From Erythroxylum novogranatense (Eukaryota > Streptophyta > Magnoliopsida > Malpighiales > Erythroxylaceae): DNA of 64,000 bases. Positions within the stretch are counted from its first letter, which is position 1. Each line of letters starts with the position of its first letter. Positions 12,966 to 24,243 of this stretch are shown one piece after another. The stretch is from positions 20,949,120-21,013,119 of the forward strand of contig CM057235.1 in the NCBI GenBank assembly GCA_029891385.1, in the 5' to 3' direction. The notes under the pieces were generated by a model. It made no database searches. It was not told the DNA's origin and worked only from the letters and a program-made list of their open reading frames with translations. A program made the translations under genes and the position numbers.

Positions 12966-13224
12966 AGCATATGTTCAGACAGTATATCTGCCGCTATTGG
13001 AAGAGATGGCTAAGCTCAGGATCAGTTTGAAGCAGGAAGAGTCTGAGTGCATGGTTGCTACTTTCAGGGTAAGGCCGATTCTTCGAGATAAAGTAAAAGA
13101 GTTGCGGGCCGGGATGCGAATCGAGTCGATTATGGAAGAAATTCGAAGGGTAAGAAGTCCGACATGATTATGAGTGATGATGGGCTTCGACGATCGAAAT
13201 AGGTCAGCATTCCAGATGTCAAGG

Positions 13225-14620
13225 AGGTGAGGGATGAGATTCGGATGAAGCGCATAATGCATCAGATGCTATGCATCCAGCAATACCGGGATGTCTGTGG
13301 ATCTCCGAGAACATTTTGGTGGAGAGGTATGAAGAAAGATGTGGTGAGTATGTGAGTAAGTGTTTGGTGTGTCGCTAGTTAAGGTGAGCATCAAGCACCT
13401 TCGTGATGCTTAAAGCCTTTATCTATTCCAGAGGAAGTGGCGTAAGGTGACTATGGACTTTCGATGGGATTGCCCAGACCAAGAGGAAGCATGATGCCAT
13501 ATGGGTGATTGTGGATAGATTGACAAAATCAGCCCATTTTCCGCAATAAGACGTATGGATCCTCTGCATGTGCTAGCTAAGAAGTATATCGAGGAGGTAG
13601 TAAGATTGCATGGGATTCCGGATTCGATAGTGTCTGATCGGGATCCTCGATTTACTTCTAGATTTTGGGGCAGTTTGCAGGAGGCTATGGGCACTAAGTT
13701 GAGTTTCAAGATCGCTTTTCATCCTCGCACCGATGGTCGATCGAGAGGACCATTCGGACTCTCGAGGGAATGCTCAGGGCTTGTGTGATGGATTTTCGAG
13801 GAGCTTGGGATGAACACTTGCCATTGATCGAATTTGCTTACAACAATTCGTATCATTCGAGCATTCAGATGGCTCCTTATGAGGCTCTGTACGGGAGGAG
13901 ATGTCGGACGCCGGTGTGTTGGGATGAAGAGGGAGACAGGAAACTTTTGGGTCCAGAGTTGATTCAGATGACAGTAGATAAGGTCAATGTGATTAAGCAC
14001 AGGCTGAAGGCAGCTCAGGACAGGATAAAAGCTATGAGGATGCTCATAGGAAAGAGATGGAGTATGAGGTCGGTGATAAGGTGTTTCTTAAGACCTCTCC
14101 GTGATTAAGCACAGGCTGAAGGCAGCTCAGGACAGGATGAAAAGCTATGAGGATGCTCATAGGAAAGAGATGGAGTATGAGGTCGGTGATAAGGTGTTTC
14201 TTAAGACCTCTCCGTGGAAAGGGATTCTGAGATTTGGAAAGAAGGGTAAGCTGAGTCCGAGATATGTGGGGCCGTATGAGATTCTGGAGAGGATTGGTCC
14301 GTTGGCTTATAGGTTATCCTTGCCTCCAGAGTTATCTCAGATACATGATGTATTTCATGTCTCTATGCTGAGGAGATATCGATCAGATCCGTCCCATGTC
14401 ATTCAGGCTGATGAAGTTCAATTGAGTGAGGATTTGAGTTATGAAGAGCTTCCAGTGCAGATTTTGGATACAAAAGAAAAGGTGCTTAGGAATAAGACAA
14501 TACAGTTAGTAAAAGTGTTATGGAGAAACCATTCGGTGGAAGAAGCCACGTGGGAACCATTGGAAGCTATGAAAGAGAAGTATCCTCAGCTCTTCCGTGA
14601 TTCAGGTAAGAATTTCGAGG
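13225..14620 (+). pseudogene. Element D integrase with chromodomain
   Basis: Integrase inserts the cDNA. The HHCC zinc-binding part (13240-13390) is degraded. The core follows at 13435-13830 with the three DDE positions visible in pieces: TMDF, VSDRDPRF and the Glu region after a frameshift at 13735-13745. Then comes AYNNSYHSSIQMAPYEALYGR, the GPF/Y-like region (KGKLSPRYVGPYEILERIGPLAY) and HDVFHVSMLRRY. The tail at 14450-14580 (LVKVLWRNHSVEEATWEPLE) is the chromodomain fold typical of Tekay-clade chromoviruses, thought to target heterochromatin. A 112-bp tandem duplication and several stops disable the gene. Confidence 0.92.
13989..14213 (+). repeat. 112-bp tandem duplication in integrase
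   Basis: Two direct copies (13989-14100 and 14101-14213) start at GTGATTAAGCACAGG. They differ by about one base (ATAAAAG against ATGAAAAG). They duplicate the stretch around KHRLKAAQD and VGDKVFLKTSP in the integrase C-terminal part. Near identity implies a recent or assembly-generated duplication. Confidence 0.95.
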
Positions 14621-14631
14621 ACGAAATTCTT

Positions 14632-14647
14632 TTAAGGGGGGAAGAAA
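14632..14647 (+). other. Polypurine tract of element D
   Basis: A TTAAGGGGGGAAGAAA run directly before the LTR start TGTTAGACCCC. It primes plus-strand synthesis and follows the last integrase codons without a gap. Confidence 0.85.
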
Positions 14648-16646
14648 TGTTAGACCCCGTTCCCTTTTTTTTTATTAAATAGGTTTGTTTAAATTATTGG
14701 TAAGTTCATTATCTCTTGGCTAGTATTAATTGAAGTAATTAGGGTTTCAATTAGGGTTTTATTGGATTTCCGATTGTTTAGAATAATTTGGGATTTTTAG
14801 AGCAATAATTAGTAATTGAAGAAATTGAGAGTTAGAATTTATAGCAATAATATTAAATTTCAGGAATTTAGTTAAATTAAAATTTTAATTTTCGTGTTAT
14901 ATTATCAAAGAATAAGAATTATTAAATTAGGTCATGTTAGGAATAAATTAGAATTTGTTTAAATGGTTATAGGGCTTTAGGTTTATTAATTTAGTGGGCT
15001 AGGGTTTGTATGGAAGATTAAATGGAAAAAGGAAGGGAGCTTATGGGCTTTTAAGTGGGAGCCCACAAAAGTTAAGTTTGAAATGGAAGGAGGGAAATGA
15101 AATTGTTGATGCATGATTAGCTTATGTTTAATTATTAACCTGTTACCCACGGAGCCGTCGTGCTCACCCCTCCTTTCCTCCACAAAGTTTAGAGCGAGAA
15201 TCGGGTCGTCGATCGGAATGAAGAATTTCTCCGATGCTTTTGTTTTTAAAGTCTTACTTTTGAAACCAATGCTTTAACTAGCATTTTGGGCTTTTATAAC
15301 CGTTCTTTGGTTTTGGATGTATTCGCTAAAACGCCGTTAAAGCATTGTAATTGTCCATTTCATGTACAGTTTGAAGGTTTTAAAGTTTCATTGTATATGT
15401 TTCAGAATGTATGGTTATGTATGATTATAAGATTTCATGTTTGAGTTTGTAAAAGTAAAGATGGAATGGTATGTCTTAAAGAACTTAAATTGATGAATTG
15501 CTAGATACTTAGGCTTGCGTTGTTGCCAATTGGAGTTGGGATGGTTTGATTGCTGATTAAGTTTGTGAATTGGAAGATAGAAGTGTTTTCATGCAGGTAG
15601 GAGTTAGGTTGTAAATTTTGGGCTAGAGCGTTTTTAGGGGAGGTGCTGTCCATTTTTTTAAAATGGGCAGCCACCTTGTAGCGTGTATTAGACCATCTTA
15701 GAGTTAAAATTTGGATAAAAGGTATTTCTTAAAGTTGATAGAGTTTGGCAAGATCTTTAAAACGGGATAAAAAGAGTTAAATTTCGAATTAGGATGAAAA
15801 AGTTATGGGCGTTTGAAATTTCCAGATTACTATTCATTTGGTAAATGTTACTATGCATTTGGTAATTTACTAAATACCAACCTTAAACGAGTTTCCATTT
15901 CTTTTAATGATAGATATGACTTTTACTTCCTTACTAATTGTTTTAAATAACCTTATATCTTTCTTGATATAGTTATATAGGTCATACTTGATTTCCTTTT
16001 GGTTAAAATGTTATACATTTTCAACTTTTGCAAAGGTATGAAAAAGTAAGCTTGGTGAACCTCTTAAACAATTCATGGATGATTTTTTTTTCTATGTTTA
16101 TAAGTAAGTTTTGATACGTTTAATTTTATTTGGAAAATTCAGATTTGGGTAAAAGATTATAAATAGATCAAGTTGGATTTTAAGTAAACCTATAATAATC
16201 GTTTTCTTATTTTCTTTGTATCTTTGTCTTTTGACCTTCGATTCACATGAATTTTGAATTATTATTTAACTAGCTCAATCTTCCATCCTTTTTCGGAAAA
16301 ATGAGAGTGTCGGGTTTAGTTGGATTTTAGGGTCGATAAGTGTCGGTTTTGCCCGAAAGGTCATCTTGTGACCTACAAAGATCCGATGGAGGCGTTTTCT
16401 GATTTCATTTGACCTAGAGGTCTAGGTTTTTGTAGTAGTTTAAGTATAGGAGCAATGATGGGCCCTAAACAGATCAAAGCTATTGGAAGAGACTTAGGGT
16501 CGAGCTTTCCAACTTTATTCGGATGAAGTGAAACTAAGTCCAGTTTGAGATGCAATTAATGGTGAGGAATCCCTTCCTCGTGACGCGCGCGTCTAGATGT
16601 CAATCAGGACGTCAGACTCGTGTCGCACCAGGGAGGGGTTCCAACA
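14648..16646 (+). mobile_element. 3' LTR of element D with 1.86-kb deletion
   Basis: Starts TGTTAGACCCCG and ends GGGTTCCAACA, followed by the CAACA duplication. Compared with the inverted copy it lacks the sequence equivalent to about 9652-11515. In the full copy that segment is bounded by the direct repeat AATTTCATTT (9642-9651 and 11506-11515), so the loss looks like slippage or illegitimate recombination between short repeats. Confidence 0.92.
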
Positions 16647-18002
16647 CAACAGCCCACATTTTCTATCATTTTCCTCCTTAAAACACCACACCTCATTATA
16701 CTCTATGTTTTCTTATACTTTAACTTCACATAAATCCATCCCTAACATTTCCCAAACATTAATGCATATATCATAGAAACAAAGCATGTTCATCAACTGC
16801 GCTTTGCATTTTTTTCCTTCCATTTTCTCCAGACTATACACAACCCTTCTAACTTTTTAATCATGCATTTCTAACTTCAAATCAATCTCTAAATAAGTCA
16901 GAATCACATTTACACTTCAACAGTCATAAATCTGAAATCCCATATATTCCCTCTCTCTCTCTACTGCGTTTTCATGCTTACTACACTTGTTTTTTTTTTG
17001 ACTTTCTGCACTCTTTCTAAACACAGTTTAAAGATTCCACTTGCTCGAAATTTACCTCAACACTACCTTATGGCATATTGTTCCATAAACATGCAAAAAC
17101 AACATATCCATATTTTTACAAATCTTTCATTTAGTTCATTCAATAGCGGAACTACACTTCTCCAACCTCTCATACACATATTCATTTACACAGTGGAAAC
17201 AACATTAAAATCACTTACTTGAGTCAACAATTACTCCAACACTGAAAGGGAAATCAACAACACAAAAGTATAATAAGTTGCTATTCGGTGATGAACAATA
17301 CAAAGCTCTCTGCTGTATGCTTTCGATGAATACCAGAAGCTACAGTGATCTTTTGTTAATCCCAGCATAAACCACGCGTAGACATAAGTTACGTGTAGTC
17401 TTGCATTCCTAACACTTGTCTCCATTGCATGTCTTCCACTTGTCCACTAGATAAGCTACCATTTGTCTCATAACTATAGGTCCACATGTCACACATGATT
17501 TTATCCATTTGTCACTCTATAATTTGTCCATTTGTCAACTAATTTCCAATACAATTGTCACATTTTTAATTGTCCCTTATTTCAATATTTTTCCTAGTCT
17601 AAAATACCTCAAATTTTTTTGATAAAATTTTAAAATATCCAAAATGTCTCCAAAAATGTGAAATAAATTCTAATACACACCAAATTTAATTTTCAAGATA
17701 ATTAATCCATAATTCACCAAAAAATCTGAAATAATAACTATTATCACCAAATAAATTTTCAGCTCAAATAATTCACCAAAATTTCAAAATATCCAAAATA
17801 TACCTAAATTGTCAAATCTACAATTTTCACTTATAAATCAAATGTACCCGGAAATGCCAATGAATGCATGTACAATCATATGAATGTGCAAAATAAATGT
17901 GTATGTCACAATTAACTTATGCATGACGTGCATTTTCCTAATTTCACAATACTTTCTCATAAATTACTATTCTAGCCTTAACATGGGTAACATGATGTTA
18001 CA

Positions 18003-18018
18003 ATTCTCCTCTCCTAAC
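18003..18018 (-). other. Polypurine tract of element C
   Basis: Reverse strand GTTAGGAGAGGAGAAT directly beside the LTR edge. It is nearly the same as the tract of element E at 62093-62107. Confidence 0.85.
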
Positions 18019-18290
18019 AAAAATTTCATCCTCGAAATTATTATCTAATTGATCAAAAAAGGTAGGGGTACTAATTTCTCACATCATTCTTCGCTTTACC
18101 ATGTGGCTACCTCATGAAGTAGATGCCAAATGCGGTGCAATGGATGAATATATAAATCCTAGATCTTCCAATGCATATGCTTCAAAATAAAAAATACTCA
18201 ATACACCAGCTACCACATCTGGAGAGTTCGACGCTTCCTATGTGGTGATGGCATAAACCCTAGCCTGAGATTATGGATGGTTACTCCGCA
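18019..18290 (-). pseudogene. Element C protease start fused to integrase/chromodomain tail
   Basis: Reverse strand, from the right: a protease lead-in (ARVYAITT, then SPDVVAGVLSI) reaching LEDLGFIYSSIAP, where the active-site DSG/DTG reads DLG. It then passes within a few dozen bases to HEVATW (chromodomain) and to the terminal FEDEIF block next to the polypurine tract. RT, RNase H, integrase core and most of the chromodomain are therefore absent. Either this is decay, or C moved as a gag-only non-autonomous derivative. The deletion joint lies near 18115-18145. Confidence 0.75.
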
Positions 18291-18299
18291 CCTCGGTCC

Positions 18300-20198
18300 T
18301 GACACTAGGCTTTGCTGACTAAGTTCTGCCTCTACCTCTGCCTCTCTGTGCAGACCTACCAGCTCTACTATGCTAAACTGTAGTCTCAGTTATAGTTCCT
18401 TCTCTATCTCCAAACTGTGATCCTAACATCTCAGGACAATCTCTGATCAAATGTTCTAACGAGCCATAATGGAAACAAGCTCCAGTTTCCCACCAACATT
18501 CACCACCATGCTTTTTACCACAGTGTTCACAATCGGGCAGCTGTTGAGACTGGTTGGAGGACACTTATCCACTACCTCTCCTAGTCTGAACAAATTCACC
18601 TCTTGAATGGGATCTGGATTGTCTCGATCTAGTCTGGAATTGAGACGATGTTGGACCCCAACCTTTTCTTGTAAGTTAGAAAAATTGTATGTGAAATGTT
18701 AGAATTCATAAGCTGGAAAATGTAGTTGGAACATGTTCATTGCACATACTTCGGTGTTTTAGCTATAACTTTTTCTCTAGTTATCCAAATGAGACGATTC
18801 TTAATTTGGATTAAACTAGAGAAATAGGGCTACAAATTATCTAATAAAATTGAGTTTTAATTCAGACTTTAAGAGTTTTAATATTTGGATGGAAGATGAG
18901 CACGAAATATTGTTTCAGTATAAGGATAGTTCAGAAATGTTTGGAATATAACTGTTCAATTTTTGAACCAAATTGAATGATTTTGATGTCATTAGAAACT
19001 TACAACAATGAGGAACATTTTTCTAGAAGGAAGTGTTAGCAAATTCCTTCAATTGTCCCATGATCATTAGTTAAGAAGTTAGAAGTATAAAATGTTAGTT
19101 TTAAAGACCAAAGGAGGGCAAAATGGGAAGGACAAACTTAATGAGGGGCAAAATGGGAAAGACAACTAAAATGTTGTCTTGAAATAAGAAGGAAGCACGA
19201 AATTGAGAGGAGATAAGAGAGAGAGAGTCATAGAGAAAGATGAGAAGAAGGACAAAATCGTGGAAGAAGAGAGAAAAAGGAAGAAAGAAGAAGAAAGAAG
19301 AGGAAATCAAGTTTTATTAAGGTAAGTTCATCTTTTCTTCTTGCTTATTAGAGAAATGAGTTGTATTGAGGATGAAGGGATTAGAGAGAGAATGGGTGTT
19401 GTGTTAAAGGAAGATGACAATGAACATGTAACGGACGATGGCTAATGATGGTGCAAAAAAAACCTTCAAGGTAACATGCACGCACTTACGCGTTTCATGA
19501 TTTTTGCAAGAGGGTTGGGTTCCAAAATCGGGATCCAACAGTTATGGTATTAGGGCAAGAAAATGAAGAGCATATATAGGTGTCATGGTTTTGTTAAGCA
19601 GTTGGGTTTTGGTCCCAACAGACGATCTGTTCTGACGTTTCCTGAAACTTCTGTTAGAATCAATCTAAGATTCATCCTGCCTCTTACCTCTATCTTCCTG
19701 TCTACTCTTTCCTTGATTATCCTTCAACAACTGTTCAATTCTGATCGAGGCTGCTCGGAGTTCCGTAAAACTACCCAAATTAGAAATAGCAAGCCTCATT
19801 CTGATCTCCATATTCAAACCATCCTCAAATAGTCTACATTTTTCTTCTTCATTTGGGATCAATGCAGTTGTATATCCTATTAGCTCATCGAATTTTATCT
19901 CATATTCTACCACTGTGAGTCTGCCTTGCTTCAAATATAAAAATTCTTTCGTTTTCGTATCCATATAAATCTTCATCATGTAGTTCTCTCGGAACACTCT
20001 CAGGAAATCCTCCCAGGTCAAACTACAAGATCTGGTGGTACTACCAGGTATGGTATTCCACCATTGGTATGTCGGACCTTGCAGTAGTGAGACTGCATAA
20101 TCAAATCTCTCATCTGCTTCACAGTCCATTTGATCGAACACTCTTTAGGTTCTCTTTAACCATCCTTCTGCTTCAGCTAGGTCTGTATTTCTATAGAA
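18300..20198 (-). pseudogene. Element C gag (central and C-terminal part), split
   Basis: Reverse-strand gag interrupted by an LTR derivative (18649-19620). The best frame, 19665-20141 (158 residues), has the full retrotransposon gag core: VFDQMDCEADERFDYAVSLL, WWNTIPGS, LRVFRENYM, then EEEKCRLFEDGL and IRIEQLLKD. The zinc-knuckle frame at 18373-18564 has CEHCGKKHGGEC (complete) and CFHYGSLEHLIRDC (second Cys replaced by Tyr). This two-knuckle layout is usual in Tekay-type gag. The N-terminus continues at 30099 beyond copia-1. Stops near 20145 and 18600 show it is dead. Confidence 0.88.
18649..19620 (+). mobile_element. Ty3 LTR derivative: one LTR, primer site and 3' LTR end
   Basis: Bounded by duplication GACGA (18644-18648 and 19621-19625). 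An 892-bp LTR (TGTTGGACCCC to GGATCCAACA at 19540) is followed at once by TTATGGTATTAGGGC, a decayed initiator-Met primer site. About 45 bases later a second LTR-like end (GTTGGG...GGTCCCAACA) closes the insertion. So the internal region and all but the last bases of the second LTR were lost after insertion. It lies in gag of element C. A purine-rich stretch fills 19190-19320. No gene. Confidence 0.85.
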
Positions 20199-20203
20199 GT
20201 CTA

Positions 20204-22170
20204 TGTAGGTGTAAGTCGACTTGTATTGAGATGTAAGTCGACTTATACCAGTTCGGTACTAATAAGTCGACTTGTATACCCGTGTAAGTCGACTTATGCG
20301 TGTACAGTACCGTGAGATTGTTAGAGTAGTGCCCTAAAGGCAATCCCCTTTAGCGCTTTTTGTTCATAGTCATGTACAGACTTTATGAATAAATAAAGAA
20401 AGGCATGTTTCATTTATTTGATGTTCTTTATGAATTGATATTGATCTTTAATCAAATTAATGAAGTCCATGATATATGACATAGCATGAAGGAAATTATG
20501 ATGTGATCATAATCCTGAGATTCCTATCATGTGCAATTATGTCAAGATCTAAATTCTCCTAGTCATAGGATTAATGAGACTGGACATCATTAATCCGGAT
20601 GACTAGCATATGTTATACTCTTTGATTGGATCAAGCAGTGGATCTCGGAAACTGTAAATATGGGATATTTAGAGTTGACATGTGGATGCTTACTAGCGGT
20701 AGTAAGTACATTGGATGACCTGCCATGAGATCATCACATGGATGTCCTATTCTAATGTCAGTGATAATCTCATCATAGCAATGGTGCAAGTATCCTTAGA
20801 CTTGAGGTACTCAAGGATATCTTGGATATTGATTATGTGCTTTGACTCCATTCCTTGTTGCCTTTCAGAGGTTACTCATAGGGTGGTGCTTGGGTACAGC
20901 TTGAGGTATTCGAAGGTAATTGAGTAGCCAATAAAGGATTCATCACTTCTGTGATAGCAGAAGAGATACCCTGGCCTCTTGTCAGGATCATTACTTTAAG
21001 TCTCTGGCCAGAGCATAAATATGTCATGAAGAGTGTCTTCATGGACATATAAAGTAATGAGTCCTATGACAGGAACTGATATCACTTGGGCTAGACTTAG
21101 TCTAGTAAGAGTTGACACTTTGACCATACTCATAACCAAGTGGGGTATAGGATGATGAAAGGACGAATTGCACGGTAATTGTCTATGGAAGGGTTCGTGA
21201 TCTGGTTCGTGATGAATTCATCAAACCAATTACTTTCTGGTCAATTGGGGATCATGATGTGTTGCTAGACGCCGCTCATGACTTGCTCAGATTAAGTGTT
21301 AATCTAAGTGGCCAACATAACCGGAACCTAAAGGGTCACACGATAAGAGTGTTTCAGAGAATCCGTAAAATAGTATTGGACAGAGTTCCAATTATGGAGA
21401 GCATTAGGATTAAATGGATCCCGATGAGATCGAGATATGTCCCATGAGATCGCGACATCAATATTGCTAAGAAAGGTTTCGAGTCAAGTTTGATCGGGGG
21501 GCCAAAGAGTTTGGTAAGACCAACCCAGTTTGACTGGACCTCTTTAGCAATTATATATATATTAATTAATTAATTAAGATTAATTAATTATATATATATT
21601 TAATTAATATATATATATATAGCATTTACGTGGATTGATGGGAGAAGATGGAAGAACCTTCCATTTCCATGCTTAGTCACCAAAGTCATTAAATGACTAA
21701 ATGACAAAAAGAAAGATGGATGAAGTGATGCTCGTTGGTGAGGAAAGTGAGAATATACGATGCTCATTTTTCTTCATCTATGAGAAAGGCTTATGGAGAA
21801 AGGAAAAAGGATTGATGATCGTGGGTTGATGAAAGAGTTTCAAAAACCTAAGGTTCATCATCTTTCATCCAAGGCTTCATCTCTTCTTCACCAAGCTCTT
21901 CTTTCTTCTCCATTGATTCAAGCTCTCCAAGGACAGAGGTAGGGTCTAGCAGCCTTTACTTTGTTCTAGCTATTCCCGGGTCAAAAGAGTTTGTCCCGGT
22001 TAGGTTTTCTGATCTCTGCGTGGATACTTTTAGAGATAGTCTCTATTGGCTATTCAGGTTTGAGTCTTCATACCGACACATAGATCTTGGCCTTCGGGAA
22101 GGTCTCGGTGACAAAAATTTTTGTTTTCCGCACCTGGTACATGTGATGTACCTCCCGGGATTTTCCTACA
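20204..22170 (+). mobile_element. 5' LTR of copia-1
   Basis: TGTAGG...CCTACA, perfect 6-bp inverted ends, 1,967 bp. The first part (20204-20317) carries four AAGTCGACTT palindromes and is absent from copia-2 LTRs. From TGTTAGAGTAGTGCC (about 20318) on it matches copia-2. Inside are several small hairpins (20688-20706, 20795-20825, 21020-21049). A TATATA/TTAATTAA stretch at 21549-21622 is the best candidate promoter region. No coding function. Confidence 0.93.
20213..20295. repeat. AAGTCGACTT palindrome array in copia-1 5' LTR
   Basis: Four perfect copies, starting at 20213, 20235, 20264 and 20286. The 3' LTR has the same four at 28171, 28193, 28222 and 28242. Confidence 0.97.
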
Positions 22171-22171
22171 G

Positions 22172-22184
22172 TGGTATCAGAGCC
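22172..22184 (+). other. Primer-binding site of copia-1
   Basis: TGGTATCAGAGCC, one base after the LTR end: initiator-Met type and undamaged. Confidence 0.95.
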
Positions 22185-24243
22185 ACTTGTGTCAAGTATG
22201 AAGCTAAAACCCTAGCTATGTCGGACTTCCTATTTGAATTTGACGTTGATGCATGCATGCTGTCCAAATTTCGAATTAATATAGGGATATGTTTTTCGAA
22301 AATTTTCTGCCCAAAATTGTTCATAACATGTTATAGAATATGTCCGTGAAAGATGAGAATTTATCAATTTGATTTGATATAGTTTTGCTAATTTATTCCC
22401 TAAGGTTCTAGATGTTGTTTTGTGACACATTCTGTGAACAGGCATGTATATAAATTCGATAATAAATTCTAGAAAAATTTTTTTTCGTATTGGCCTTCAC
22501 CAACATGTCCCTAATATGTTTGTGAATGTCTATGTGGATGGAAAAGTGTTTTCAAGGTGATTTGCTATTTATTCACGAATTTATTCTATGCTGTTGGGAA
22601 TAGCTGTGTTGATGAACACAGATTTTGAATCGGTTTTGTTGCTTAGGTTGACTGAGTTTTTTATGGCTATAAATTCTGGAAAAATTCATGAGGCATTTTT
22701 TGAACATTTAGTAACCTGTGTAATTTTCTCAGAATTTATTGAAATTTTTTCAATGATTATTTCGAGCAATGTGTAGTACTTGGCAGTTTTGTGAACATTG
22801 CTGGGACTGTTTTGCTTGGCATAATTGAATGTGTATTTTTCAGTTCCAATGCCTTGGACCATTTTTAATGTGATTGAAAATGAGTTATATTGATGTAGTA
22901 TGCTTGCCAAACTGAATTGCTTGAATTTGGTTTTCCAAGAATTTTCGGATGCCGAATAGGTCACATTAGCGTCTCGTTAGTGTATTTCATTATCTTGTTT
23001 GTTTTGGCCGTCATAATTTTTTGTGACTTGTGCCGAAGTAATTTGATAACGTATGGACTAGCTAGAGATGCTTAGGGTGATAATTTGGTGTTTCCTAAAT
23101 TGTTTGGATATTTATGAGTAATGACTCATTTTCAAGCTTTTCTTGTATGGTTTGATCAGATATGGCAATCATGTAACAATGAAGTGTTCATTGGTACATC
23201 AAATTAACAGATATTACCTTAGGTATGTTGGTATTGTGAATTGGGACTACGGATTGAGAAATTAGCCGATTAGATAGCAATTTAACTTGGATAAGTCGAC
23301 TTACACAATGTACAAGTCGACTTGTCTGCAGCTCGTAGACGATAAGTCGACTTGCACAATGGTACAAGTCGACTTGTTAGTACGCATTACTGCAATCGAC
23401 TTACACATGCATAATTCGACTTACAGAGGCATAAGTCGACTTATACATACACAAGTCGACTTATAATATGCAAAGGTGGGATGATGGATGATTTTAGGTA
23501 TAAATTCAATGTGATTGATGAAGTACCCTAAGTCATGCCATATAGTCATGGTGACTATAATCCTACGGCTTGGAGAAGAAGAAGATGAGACCTGAAAATC
23601 CTTAAATCATATGAAAACTAATGCCTTCCATTAATATGGTAAGAACCAGTGTTCTTATAGGGTTGGGTTGTTGGGTAAACCCAAGCTCGCTCTATACGGA
23701 TATGTTCGAACCATGAAAATGTGATTTTTCGGATTAATGGGTTGGTTTTCACTAGAAGCGTTGGTTTGTTGAGTAAACTCAAGGTCAACGTGGACGAGGC
23801 GAATTGGGTAGCATACATCGATGTATGCGCATCAAAGAGTTGATAACCCAATGTAAGTGCACACATCAACAAGTTGATAGCACTGATCGATAGTTGTGTC
23901 TAAGATGTAATTGGTATATCTAATACCTCCCGAGACATAAGGTGGCTTGTTGGGTAAACCCAAGGTCATTCTTAATGTCAGTTATTGATGATGCAATTGG
24001 TATGTTCGATACCTACCGATTGACCTAAGTTGTGGCTTGTTGGATAAACCCAAGGTCATTCTTAGCAATATCGGATATCAACCCACTAGGACATTATCTC
24101 ATCTTGTTTCTTTGGATTCGTAATGAGGGTTATGGATTCTATGAAACTAGTGAGAGCTTTTTGCATATCATTCAAGTCCTTATGATTATGCATCTATTCC
24201 TATTCTAACATTCTTTCTCTCTTTCCGTTTAGGTTGGTTGAAG
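22185..24243 (+). other. Long non-coding leader of copia-1
   Basis: About 2.06 kb between primer site and gag, with no open frame matching a known domain. Copia-2 has an equally long homologous leader, so it belongs to the family. It contains the AAGTCGACTT array (23293-23462) and four repeats centred on TTGGGTaaACCCAA-type hairpins (23671, 23769, 23950, 24040). Copia leaders are usually much shorter. Confidence 0.8.
23293..23462. repeat. AAGTCGACTT palindrome array in copia-1 leader
   Basis: Six perfect copies (23293, 23314, 23344, 23366, 23433, 23453) and two one-base variants (near 23392 and 23413). Spacing is irregular, about 20-65 bases. Confidence 0.97.

Larger units (their letters stand above)
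6577..16646. mobile_element. Ty3/gypsy chromovirus element D with inverted 5' half
   Basis: Flanked by a perfect duplication CAACA (6572-6576 and 16647-16651) inside the 3' LTR of C. The order left to right is protease-gag (reverse), primer site (reverse), LTR (reverse), RT-RNase H-integrase-chromodomain (forward), LTR (forward). The simplest reading is one element in which the segment from the 5' LTR edge to the protease active site flipped, losing the rest of protease and the N-terminal part of RT. The chromodomain-type integrase end, two-knuckle gag layout and LTRs of about 3.8 kb fit the Tekay clade. Confidence 0.88.
4157..18002 (-). mobile_element. 3' LTR of element C (split by element D)
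   Basis: Runs 4157-6576, then 16652-18002 after the D insertion; net length about 3.77 kb. Edges are TGCAACATCCC and ATGATGTTACA. It aligns along its length with the right-hand LTR (30360-39390). U3, at the right end, is rich in CATTTGTC/ACTTGTCC repeats around 17400-17575. The stretch 4700-4860 holds a CACG/GAGC hairpin unit. No coding capacity; the small open frames are chance. Confidence 0.92.

Noticed and set aside
6577..16646. Two separate head-to-head elements instead of one inverted element
   Set aside because: One CAACA duplication flanks the whole, LTRs at 8119 and 14648 are reverse complements of one another, and no duplication is seen at the 11954 joint. The single-element reading is simpler, though not proven.
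21547..21622. TATATA/TTAATTAA run as an independent MITE or satellite
   Set aside because: Present at the same place in all four copia LTRs with length variation; it is part of the LTR, probably near its promoter.
23293..23462. CRISPR-like array
   Set aside because: The repeats are only 10 bases, perfectly palindromic, irregularly spaced and inside a plant retrotransposon leader.
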